Virus record (IMG/VR): IMGVR_UViG_3300023184_000239
Coordinates: 1-42,239 of that record
DNA from: a virus
Length of the DNA: 42,239 nt
Strand: one strand, 5' to 3'
Below, one piece after another: positions 17,313 through 24,689 of the stretch (the first letter of the stretch is position 1; every line of letters begins with the position of its first letter). Under the pieces are notes generated by a model. It had not been told where the DNA came from, ran no database searches, and saw only the letters and a list, made by a program, of their open reading frames with translations. Made by a program: the position numbers and the translations under genes.

Positions 17313-17354
17313 GCATCATCAAAGACCAACGTAGAGATTGGAGAATGTTTTGAT
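17313..17354 (+). pseudogene. Fossil 3' end of an oxygenase-like gene
   Basis: After the radical SAM stop, one frame reads IIKDQRRDWRMF then TGA (17353). This repeats the NWRMF-stop end of the 15472-16173 oxygenase, and the last 18 nt are identical to it. It has no start and only about a dozen codons. It looks like the original gene end left behind when the radical SAM gene was inserted. Confidence 0.6.
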
Positions 17355-17362
17355 TATAAATA
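17355..17362 (+). promoter_or_regulatory. Late promoter octamer before gp13
   Basis: An exact TATAAATA lies 27 nt before ATG 17390; a related CATAAATA follows at 17366. It marks the start of the neck/terminase transcription unit. Confidence 0.75.
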
Positions 17363-17389
17363 GGTCATAAATACAATTATGGAGCTATT

Positions 17390-18133
17390 ATGGCACTTCC
17401 TGTATCAAGACAAGAATTTAAGGAGTATTGCCTACGTAGACTAGGATATCCTGTTGTTGACATCAACGTAGATGAGCAGCAAATTCAGGATAGAATCGAC
17501 GATGCATTAGCTTATTATCGCGATTATCACTATGATGGAACTGAACATCTATACTTATCGTATTTGATGACTCCAACAGATATTACAAATAGATATGTAA
17601 CGCTTCCAGAATCAATTCAATCAGTGACATCTATATTCGCTACTGGCGGAAACTCTAATATTAACGGATTGTTTAATATCAGATATCAGATGCATCTAAA
17701 CGATTTATTTGACTTTTCTAATTCTGCATCTGGTGCATATGTTATGGCGATGCGGCACGTTGAAACATTGGAAGAAATTTTTAATGGTAAAAAAGCTATA
17801 CGATATAATCGCCATATGGATAAATTATTTTTAGATTTAGATTGGACAACTGATGTATTTGCGGGTCAATACATAATTGTAGATTGTTATGGTACAGTAG
17901 ATCCAGAGAATTACACAGACGTTTATGCTGATGTATTTTTATTAAAATACGCTACAGCTTTAATTAAACGCCAATGGGGAATGAATCTATCAAAATTTGA
18001 AGGCATGCAACTTCCAGGCGGAATAACGTTCAATGGGCGAGTCATTCTTCAAGATGCGAATGAAGAAGTTCAGAGATTAGAAGATACAATGCTAAGTTCA
18101 CAGTCATTACCTGTGTTTGATATGGTCGGATAG
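17390..18133 (+). CDS. gp13: Neck protein gp13 (head completion)
   Basis: 247 residues. The N-terminus SRQEFKEYCLRRLGYPVVDI, then QIQDRIDDALAYYRDYHYDG, and the middle RYNRHMDKLFLDLDW with a later DVFLLKYATALIKRQWGMNL are the conserved pattern of gp13 in T4-like phages. Gp13 with gp14 completes the head after DNA packaging and forms the neck to which the tail binds. It is shorter than T4 gp13 (about 309 residues), as is usual in marine relatives. It is followed after 2 nt by gp14, in the canonical order. Confidence 0.88.
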   Translation: MALPVSRQEFKEYCLRRLGYPVVDINVDEQQIQDRIDDALAYYRDYHYDGTEHLYLSYLMTPTDITNRYVTLPESIQSVTSIFATGGNSNINGLFNIRYQMHLNDLFDFSNSASGAYVMAMRHVETLEEIFNGKKAIRYNRHMDKLFLDLDWTTDVFAGQYIIVDCYGTVDPENYTDVYADVFLLKYATALIKRQWGMNLSKFEGMQLPGGITFNGRVILQDANEEVQRLEDTMLSSQSLPVFDMVG

Positions 18134-18135
18134 AA

Positions 18136-18972
18136 GTGACGACAAACAAATATTTTCGACCGTTCACGTATGTTCGTGAACAAGACGTCATGGACGATCT
18201 TATTGTGGAGTCGATAAAGATGTATGGCATGGATGTAAAATATCTTCCAAGAACCCTTGTGAAAGAGGACATTCTTCTTGGCGAAGATGTGTTGTCTACT
18301 TTCAGCAATGCAATTGACTTAGAGATGTATATCAAGAACACTCAAGGTTTTGAGGGAGAGGGCGATTTTCTTTCAAAATTCAATCTTGAAATTCGAGATC
18401 AAATCACATTCACTGTCTCCAAAAAAAGATGGGGTCAAATAGCGAATGAGAAACTACTCGATGAAATAGGATACAACTATCAAGTAGAAACTGCTAATAC
18501 TGGCGCATATTTAAATACAGACTCATTCCGATTAGAGTCAGGAACTGCCAATGGATATTCTATCACATCAACAAGACCATTTGAGGGCGATTTAATATTC
18601 TTTCCGCTAACAAGCAAGCTCTATGAAATAAAATTCGTAGAGCATGAAGCCATATTTTATCCTCATGGAAAACTATACACATACGATTTAACTTGTGAAT
18701 TGTTTGAACGTATTGGTGGAAAAGGTCTACAGACTGGAAATACAGCTATTGATGCTATCGGTGCGCGATACAATGAAGACATGCTATTGTATCAATTTAC
18801 GCTCGAAGATGGTCTTGGAATATTAATGGAAGAAGAGGGTGGTTCTATTATTCAAGAATATCAAATGTCATCTACAGACGCATCTGCTAATAATGAATAT
18901 ATTCAGCAACAATCTACTCTTTATATAGATTTTAGTGAGAAGAATCCATTTTCTGAAACGGATAGGTATTAA
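18136..18972 (+). CDS. gp14: Neck protein gp14
   Basis: 278 residues from a GTG start 2 nt after gp13. The N-terminus (YFRPFTYVREQDVMDDLIVE, KMYGMDVKYLPRTL) and the region with SKKRWGQ, RPFEGDLIFFPLTSKLYEIK and KLYTYDLTCELFERI match the gp14 family. Gp14 forms the upper collar with gp13 at the portal vertex. There are no membrane segments or catalytic motifs, as expected for a structural protein. It is cotranscribed with gp13, gp15 and gp16. Confidence 0.88.
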   Translation: MTTNKYFRPFTYVREQDVMDDLIVESIKMYGMDVKYLPRTLVKEDILLGEDVLSTFSNAIDLEMYIKNTQGFEGEGDFLSKFNLEIRDQITFTVSKKRWGQIANEKLLDEIGYNYQVETANTGAYLNTDSFRLESGTANGYSITSTRPFEGDLIFFPLTSKLYEIKFVEHEAIFYPHGKLYTYDLTCELFERIGGKGLQTGNTAIDAIGARYNEDMLLYQFTLEDGLGILMEEEGGSIIQEYQMSSTDASANNEYIQQQSTLYIDFSEKNPFSETDRY

Positions 18973-18974
18973 TT

Positions 18975-19928
18975 ATGTTTGGAAATCAATTTTATCATCA
19001 AACAGTTCGTAAATATATCGTCGCGTTTGGTAATATGTTTAACGACTTAGTCGTTCATCGTATTAATTCTGCGGGAACAGTGGTTCAAACCATAGCTGTT
19101 CCCATCGCATATGGTCCGAAAGAAAAATGGCTGGTTCGTATAAAACAAGATGCGAATTTAGATCAAAGTGTTGCGCTTCAATTGCCTAGAATGGGCTTTG
19201 AAATGACAGGTTTAGCTTACGACGGAACTCGTAGATTATCAGCTACAACTCAAAACGTAGCGTTTAATTCTCCAGATCTTAAAAAAATGAAGTATCAGTA
19301 TGTTCCAGTTCCATATAATATTGATATGACTCTTTCGATATTTGTAAAAAATGCAGACGATGGTGCTCAGATCATTGAGCAAATAATTCCATATTTTGGA
19401 CCAGAATGGAATAATACTATTAACTTGATTCCAGAGATGGGTATCAAGATGGATGTGCCGACTATATTGGTTGGTGTAGCTATAGATGATACATATGAAG
19501 GCGACTTCATCGCAAGACGTGCGCTCGTATATACTATAACATTCACGATGAAGGGTTGGTTCTTTGGTCCTGTTAAAAGAGCAGGGATTATCAAAAGAGC
19601 TCAAGTGGATCTTGGTGTGGTTTATGCTGCGAATACAGCTATCGATCCACTTCTTGGTGCAGAACAACCTGGAATATCAGATGAAGATGTAAAACGAACT
19701 GGAAGATCTTCTAGAATTGTATTGACTCCAGGTCAATTTGCGAATGGATCACCAACAAGTAATAGTGCGCTCTCTGTCAATTATCTTACTATTTCTGCAA
19801 ATAGTGATTATGGAATATGCGCAAATGTATTTTTCTATTCAGATGGACTAAAGTATAATCCTGTAACAGGTGATGATGAAGTTAGATCGTTCCAAAACGC
19901 GAATGGAACTTATGGATATATTGAATGA
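18975..19928 (+). CDS. gp15: Tail sheath stabiliser and completion protein gp15
   Basis: 317 residues. FYHQTVRKYIVAFGNMFNDL at the N-terminus, then PIAYGPKEKWLVRI, LPRMGFEMTGLAYDGTRRL and YTITFTMKGWFFGPV are the hallmarks of T4-type gp15. This protein forms the terminator ring at the top of the tail, where it stabilises the contracted or extended sheath and joins the tail to the neck. The C-terminal 60 residues extend beyond the usual core. It begins 2 nt after gp14 and overlaps gp16 by 4 nt. Confidence 0.9.
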   Translation: MFGNQFYHQTVRKYIVAFGNMFNDLVVHRINSAGTVVQTIAVPIAYGPKEKWLVRIKQDANLDQSVALQLPRMGFEMTGLAYDGTRRLSATTQNVAFNSPDLKKMKYQYVPVPYNIDMTLSIFVKNADDGAQIIEQIIPYFGPEWNNTINLIPEMGIKMDVPTILVGVAIDDTYEGDFIARRALVYTITFTMKGWFFGPVKRAGIIKRAQVDLGVVYAANTAIDPLLGAEQPGISDEDVKRTGRSSRIVLTPGQFANGSPTSNSALSVNYLTISANSDYGICANVFFYSDGLKYNPVTGDDEVRSFQNANGTYGYIE

Positions 19929-20329
19929 AAACAAATTTGGAATATAATATGGAAGAAATATTGAATCTGCCAACCAATTCAAAACCTATTGTAGAATTAC
20001 CCACAACGATATCTGTCGATAACGATGCAGCTGCAGACTTCGAAACAGCTAGAGAAAATATACATACAATTATTTCTAAAGGAACTGGAGCTCTGGACGA
20101 TATTATTCTTCTCGCGCGAGCGAGTGATTCTCCTAGAGCATACGAAGTTGTTTCTCAGATGATAAAGACATTGGTCGATGCGAATAAAGATTTAATTCAT
20201 CTTCGTAAGCAATTAAAAGATGTTCAGGAAAATACAAACGGAGATACTAATATTCAGAATAATTTGTTTGTAGGTAATACTGCAGAGTTACAAAAACTTA
20301 TAAACAACAGGAATAAATCGCTTATATAA
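19925..20329 (+). CDS. gp16: Small terminase subunit gp16
   Basis: 134 residues from ATG 19925, which overlaps the gp15 stop (ATGA); an in-frame ATG at 19949 would give MEEILNLP. The helical centre (DFETARENIHTIISKGTGAL, then DSPRAYEVVSQMIKTLVDAN, then DLIHLRKQLKDVQ) fits the antiparallel coiled coil of T4 gp16, which forms rings that regulate the packaging motor gp17. It is somewhat shorter than T4 gp16 (164 residues). Position between gp15 and gp17 supports the call. A duplicated promoter element follows it. Confidence 0.85.
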   Translation: MKTNLEYNMEEILNLPTNSKPIVELPTTISVDNDAAADFETARENIHTIISKGTGALDDIILLARASDSPRAYEVVSQMIKTLVDANKDLIHLRKQLKDVQENTNGDTNIQNNLFVGNTAELQKLINNRNKSLI

Positions 20330-20330
20330 T

Positions 20331-20384
20331 ATGACCCTTCGGAACATCTGTATTATATCATGAAAATAACTAATTGTCAAGGTA
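20331..20384 (-). promoter_or_regulatory. Perfect host-type promoter pointing antisense (copy 1)
   Basis: On the minus strand TTGACA (20380-20375) is followed after exactly 17 nt by TATAAT (20357-20352), a perfect sigma-70 consensus. Transcription would start near 20345 and run leftward, antisense to gp16 and gp15. The surrounding 30 nt at 20331-20360 match 39162-39191 with one difference, and 20371-20384 match 39202-39215. Confidence 0.8.
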
Positions 20385-20393
20385 AAAATTACA

Positions 20394-22004
20394 ATGGGTA
20401 ATGCATCAAATCCTCTGCTCAAGACGCTAGGCGTCAAAATAGATTATTCGAAAGAAGAACTTGAAGAATATATCAGGTGTTCTGGAGACCCAGAATATTT
20501 TATTGAAACCTATGTAAAGATCGTATCTGTCGATTTAGGATTAGTTCCATTTAAAATGTGGGATTTTCAAAAAGATATGGTCAAGAAGTTTCATTCTAAC
20601 CGTTTCGTTATTTGTAAACTTCCGCGCCAAAGTGGTAAGAGCACCACAGTTGTAGGATACCTTCTTTGGAATGCCCTATTCAATGACAATCAAAACATTG
20701 CAATTCTAGCGAATAAGGGTCGTCTTGCGAATGAACTTCTAGCCAAAATTAAACTCACATACGAGCATATTCCAAAATGGATTCAGCAAGGAGTCGCAAC
20801 TTGGAATAGAGGATCTTTGGAGTTTGAAAACGGATCTAAAATTACTGCGGCCGCAACATCATCCAGTGCTATTCGAGGCGGATCCTATTCTTTAATATTT
20901 CTAGACGAATTCGCTTTCGTTCCTAGAAATATCGCTGATGAATTTTTTCAATCAGTATATCCGACTATCAGTGCAGGTAAAACAACTAAAATCATTATAG
21001 TATCCACACCAAACGGTATGAATCATTTCTATAAAATGTGGACTGATTCAGAACAAAAACGAAGCGACTATATTAATATCGAAGTTCATTGGAGTGCTAT
21101 TCCTGGGCGCGATGAGGAATGGAAAAAACAAACTATAAGAAACACAAGCGAGCAACAATTCGACCAAGAGTTTAATTGTTCGTTCTTAGGTAGCATACAC
21201 ACACTTATTCATCCTACGAAACTTCGCGAGCTAGCGTTCATAACTCCGACTAGAGATAAATGGGGACTGGATATATACGAGTATCCAAAAGAAAAACATG
21301 TATATGTTATAGTTGCAGATACGAGTCATGGTGCAGAATTAGATTACTCTGCTCTCTCAGTGATAGACGTTACAGAAATTCCTTTCAAACAAGTAGCCAA
21401 ATATCGCTCAAATATTCTTCCACCATTATTATATCCAGAAATTCTAGTCAATTATGGACGATTCTATAATGACGCATATCTTCTTGTTGAAACTAATGAT
21501 ATTGGTCAGCAGGTTGTAGATACATTAAATATTGATCTTGAATATGAAAATATTTTAAGCACATCAGTTAAAGGTCGTGGAGGTCAACGAATCGGAGGAG
21601 GATTTGGCGGAAAGACTACATACGGCGTAAAGATGTCCAAACAAGTAAAAAGAATAGGCTGTTCAAACATAAAAGATATTATCGAAAATAATAAACTTAT
21701 TATTCAAGATTTTGAAACTATAGATGAGCTGTCTACCTTTATCGTAAAAGGAAATTCATATCAAGCCGAAGAAGGATGTCACGACGATATGGTGATGGGA
21801 TTAGTCATGTTTGGATGGTTAGCAAAACAACCATATTTCAAAGAATTGACTGATATGGATATTAGAAAAAGACTTTCTGATGAAAAAATGAAAGAAATGG
21901 AGTCAGATCTTCTTCCTGCGGGATTTGTGGATGATGGGGAACATGAATATTCTATAGGAAGAGGATATACTAATGAATTTGGTGAGACATTTGACAAATT
22001 TTAG
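20394..22004 (+). CDS. gp17: Large terminase subunit gp17 (ATPase and nuclease)
   Basis: 536 residues. Walker A is LPRQSGKST (76-84). Walker B with the catalytic glutamate is LIFLDEFAF (167-175), and the coupling motif is probably IIVSTPNG (201-208). The RNase H-like nuclease domain begins near 300: VADTSHG (D309), LLVETND (E366) and CHDDMVMG late in the chain supply acidic residues for metal binding. It is the motor that cuts concatemeric DNA and pumps it through the portal. Slightly shorter than T4 gp17 (610 residues). The start ATG has AAGG 11 nt upstream, and that AAGG overlaps the -35 side of the antisense promoter. Confidence 0.95.
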   Translation: MGNASNPLLKTLGVKIDYSKEELEEYIRCSGDPEYFIETYVKIVSVDLGLVPFKMWDFQKDMVKKFHSNRFVICKLPRQSGKSTTVVGYLLWNALFNDNQNIAILANKGRLANELLAKIKLTYEHIPKWIQQGVATWNRGSLEFENGSKITAAATSSSAIRGGSYSLIFLDEFAFVPRNIADEFFQSVYPTISAGKTTKIIIVSTPNGMNHFYKMWTDSEQKRSDYINIEVHWSAIPGRDEEWKKQTIRNTSEQQFDQEFNCSFLGSIHTLIHPTKLRELAFITPTRDKWGLDIYEYPKEKHVYVIVADTSHGAELDYSALSVIDVTEIPFKQVAKYRSNILPPLLYPEILVNYGRFYNDAYLLVETNDIGQQVVDTLNIDLEYENILSTSVKGRGGQRIGGGFGGKTTYGVKMSKQVKRIGCSNIKDIIENNKLIIQDFETIDELSTFIVKGNSYQAEEGCHDDMVMGLVMFGWLAKQPYFKELTDMDIRKRLSDEKMKEMESDLLPAGFVDDGEHEYSIGRGYTNEFGETFDKF

Positions 22005-22019
22005 TAAAAACTCGATTAT

Positions 22020-22027
22020 TATAAATA
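22020..22027 (+). promoter_or_regulatory. Late promoter octamer before the tail sheath gene
   Basis: An exact TATAAATA lies 43 nt before ATG 22071, with a strong AAGGAG ribosome site at 22058-22063 between them. Confidence 0.8.
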
Positions 22028-22070
22028 AAAGAGTAAAACCAATCTATTCAATGATGGAAGGAGTCTGATT

Positions 22071-24035
22071 ATGCCATTCCAAGTTTCGCCAGGCGTTAAT
22101 GTTAGTGAGATCGATCTTACTACCGTAATTCCGGCCGTAAGCACAACCGAAGGCGCGATCGCGATGCACGCGATCACGGGTCCAGTAGATAAGCGAGTTC
22201 TAATAGGATCGGAAGATGATCTCGTTAATACTTATGGAAGACCTAATTCGAATACTGCAGCGGATTTTTTCACCGCTGCTAGTTTTCTTAGCTATGGTAA
22301 TAAATTGTATGTTACGAGAACAGTGCGCGGATCGAACGTAGCGACGTTAGCCACAGATACTGTTGTTGCACGTAATGCACATACTAATTCAGCTAATGGT
22401 AAGAATACTATTATCAAGAGTGACGACGATTATTATGATAATTATTCAACAGCTTCAGGACCAACAGGAATTACTGGTGTAGGACCATGGATAGCGAAAT
22501 ATCCAGGATCTTTTGGTAATACATTGCGTGTTTCTGTTTGTCGTTCTTCTAATACATTTCAGAGCACTGCCAATGGAACTTTAGCATTTACAAATAACTC
22601 TGTTACTTCAACTGGTTCTAATTCTGCTTGGATTGCGACCCTGGTCGCCGGAGATATTCTAATTGCTGGTCCAGATAGATACGAAGTAAGAGTTGCTTCT
22701 ACGTCCGGCAAAACGATCACACTGCAGAATAAATATCAAGGAAATACTGTAACTACTCAATCATTAGTTCCTCGTCGTTGGGAATTCTATAATTACTTCA
22801 GCGGAGCTCCTGGTACTTCTGCTTTTGCAATAGTGGATGGTTCAACGAATGATGAAATGCATATCATTGTTGCTGATGAAGATGGAAGAATCAGTGGAGT
22901 CGCGAATACAGTTCTTGAAATATTTTCGAATGTTTCAAAAGCGTCAAATGCTAGAACTGAAGATGGTACAGGAAATTACTATCAAACAGTAATCAATCAA
23001 ACATCACGTTATATTTGGTGGGCTTCAAATTTGGCAGGCGTTACCAATATAGGCAGACCAACAACATCAAGTATTAATTTTGGTATAGGCGCACAAACAT
23101 CAGCTCTTAATTCTTCATTTGTGCGTGGTCGTGACGGAGCACAACCAAGAGCCGTTGATTATATTAATGGATATAATCTATTTTCAAATCCAGAAGTTGT
23201 TGATGTATCTCTGATACTAACAAGCGATGGTAATCAAACGAAAGCAATACATGTTATCAACAACATTGCTGAAGTTCGTAAAGATTGCGTTGCTGTAATT
23301 TCTCCACAACGTTCGGACGTAATTAATAATGCGGGATATGTTGGATCAGAAATGGAAGACATCATTGCATTCCGTAATCTGCTTCCATCATCATCTTATG
23401 CAGTGATGGATGGTAATTACAAATACATATACGATAAATACAACGATTTATATCGCTACGTTCCATTGAACGGTGATACTGCCGGTCTTATGGTTCGCAC
23501 AGATACTGAACGCGATCCATGGTATTCACCTGCCGGATTCAATCGCGGACAAGTCAAGAACGTAATAAAACTGGCGTTCAATGCAACAAAAGGTCAACGT
23601 GATCAGTTATACAAAGCTGGTGTAAATCCGGTTGTTACGTTTCCTGGTCAAGGCACAGTTCTGTTTGGTGATAAAACTTTGCTTTCTAAACCAAGCGCAT
23701 TTGATCGTATCAACGTTCGCAGACTGTTTATTGTTCTTGAAAAAGCAATATCTACTGCTGCTAAATTCACTCTATTCGAATTTAATGATGAATTCACACG
23801 AGCTCAATTTAGAAATCTAGTAGAGCCATTCTTGCGTGATGTTCAGGGCCGTCGAGGAATATTTGACTATAGAGTTGTTTGTGATACTACAAATAACACG
23901 GGCGAAGTAATCGATCGAAACGAATTCATCGGAGACATTTATATTAAACCAGCTCGTTCTATTAATTTTATACAACTTAATTTCGTAGCAGTTAGAACTG
24001 GTGTAGAGTTCAGCGAAGTTGTTGGAAAATTCTAG
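22071..24035 (+). CDS. gp18: Tail sheath protein gp18
   Basis: 654 residues, almost the same length as T4 gp18 (659). The N-terminus (FQVSPGVNVSEIDLTTVIPA, EGAIAMHAITGPVD, DDLVNTYGRPN) and the C-terminal contractile-sheath domain (GVNPVVTFPGQGTVLFGDKT, then FDRINVRRLFIVLEKAIS and NFIQLNFVAVRTGVEFSEV) are characteristic. It forms the contractile sheath around the tail tube and drives DNA injection. Its own late promoter and near-consensus ribosome site fit its need for high expression. The tube gene follows after 23 nt. Confidence 0.95.
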   Translation: MPFQVSPGVNVSEIDLTTVIPAVSTTEGAIAMHAITGPVDKRVLIGSEDDLVNTYGRPNSNTAADFFTAASFLSYGNKLYVTRTVRGSNVATLATDTVVARNAHTNSANGKNTIIKSDDDYYDNYSTASGPTGITGVGPWIAKYPGSFGNTLRVSVCRSSNTFQSTANGTLAFTNNSVTSTGSNSAWIATLVAGDILIAGPDRYEVRVASTSGKTITLQNKYQGNTVTTQSLVPRRWEFYNYFSGAPGTSAFAIVDGSTNDEMHIIVADEDGRISGVANTVLEIFSNVSKASNARTEDGTGNYYQTVINQTSRYIWWASNLAGVTNIGRPTTSSINFGIGAQTSALNSSFVRGRDGAQPRAVDYINGYNLFSNPEVVDVSLILTSDGNQTKAIHVINNIAEVRKDCVAVISPQRSDVINNAGYVGSEMEDIIAFRNLLPSSSYAVMDGNYKYIYDKYNDLYRYVPLNGDTAGLMVRTDTERDPWYSPAGFNRGQVKNVIKLAFNATKGQRDQLYKAGVNPVVTFPGQGTVLFGDKTLLSKPSAFDRINVRRLFIVLEKAISTAAKFTLFEFNDEFTRAQFRNLVEPFLRDVQGRRGIFDYRVVCDTTNNTGEVIDRNEFIGDIYIKPARSINFIQLNFVAVRTGVEFSEVVGKF

Positions 24036-24058
24036 AACACTAGAAAAAGGAGAATTTT

Positions 24059-24613
24059 ATGGCTTTTAATATTTCCGAGTTCAGCTCTTCTGGGTTACCC
24101 CTAGGAGGCGCTCGTCCATCACTGTTCAGCGTGATTATAGATACACCTTCGGGAGTTCCGAATATCGGTGCGCGGGTTAATTTTACATGTAAAGCAGCGC
24201 AGATGCCCGAAAGTTCTTTGAGCGTCATCGAAGCCTCATATTTTGGTCGAAAGATTAAAATAGCGGGAACAAGAACTTTTGCTAATTGGTCACCTACGAT
24301 TTTGAATGATGAGGATTTTCAAGTTCGTCACGCTCTAGAAGTTTGGAGCAATGCGATTAATCGTCATCAAGCAAACTTGCGGGAAACACAGCTTTCTACA
24401 TCGGCATCGTATAGAACAACTGCATCAGTAACACAATATAGTAAGGTTGGCGTTCCTATTAGAACTTACGAATTCGTTAATATTTTCCCAGTTAATCTTC
24501 AAGCGATTGATGTAAATTGGGATACGGATGCGATCGAAGAGTTTCAATGTGAATTTGCATACGACTATTGGAGAGTTGCTGCTCCCTCAACGACTGGGAT
24601 TCTAACCGTATAG
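24059..24613 (+). CDS. gp19: Tail tube protein gp19
   Basis: 184 residues (T4 gp19: 163). The N-terminus has PSLFSVIIDTPSGVPN and the family pattern of an R/N-V-NFTCKAAQMPESSL loop followed by SYFGRKIKIAGTRTF. HALEVWSNAINRHQANLRE and the late beta strands YEFVNIFPVNLQAIDVNWDT complete the tube fold. Hexamers stack inside the sheath to form the DNA conduit. AAGGAG (24047-24052) precedes the ATG, and a factor-independent terminator follows. Confidence 0.93.
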   Translation: MAFNISEFSSSGLPLGGARPSLFSVIIDTPSGVPNIGARVNFTCKAAQMPESSLSVIEASYFGRKIKIAGTRTFANWSPTILNDEDFQVRHALEVWSNAINRHQANLRETQLSTSASYRTTASVTQYSKVGVPIRTYEFVNIFPVNLQAIDVNWDTDAIEEFQCEFAYDYWRVAAPSTTGILTV

Positions 24614-24638
24614 AGAATCATAGTAGTATAATTAGCTC

Positions 24639-24678
24639 AAAATAAATCCGCTAAATAGTACTAGCGGATTTATTTTTT
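24639..24678 (+). terminator. Factor-independent terminator after the tail tube gene
   Basis: The arms 24639-24653 and 24662-24676 pair over 15 bp (core AATCCGCTA / TAGCGGATT) around an 8-nt loop, and the run ends in TTTTTT. The structure is A/T-symmetric, so it may work in both directions. It separates sheath/tube expression from the portal gene, whose GGAGAG ribosome site follows immediately. Confidence 0.85.
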
Positions 24679-24689
24679 GGAGAGACAAT

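Larger units (their letters stand above)
16158..17355 (+). repeat. 18-bp direct repeats flanking the radical SAM gene
   Basis: TTGGAGAATGTTTTGATT occurs at 16158-16175 and again at 17338-17355. CCAACG precedes both by a few bases. The first copy encodes the end of the oxygenase (WRMF and stop); the second follows the radical SAM stop and runs into the late promoter. Confidence 0.9.

Noticed and set aside
19239-19667. 142-codon minus-strand frame inside gp15
   Set aside because: It lies fully opposite a strongly conserved gene, has a cysteine/tryptophan-rich composition unlike phage proteins here, and no ribosome site, although the antisense promoter at 20352 would transcribe it.
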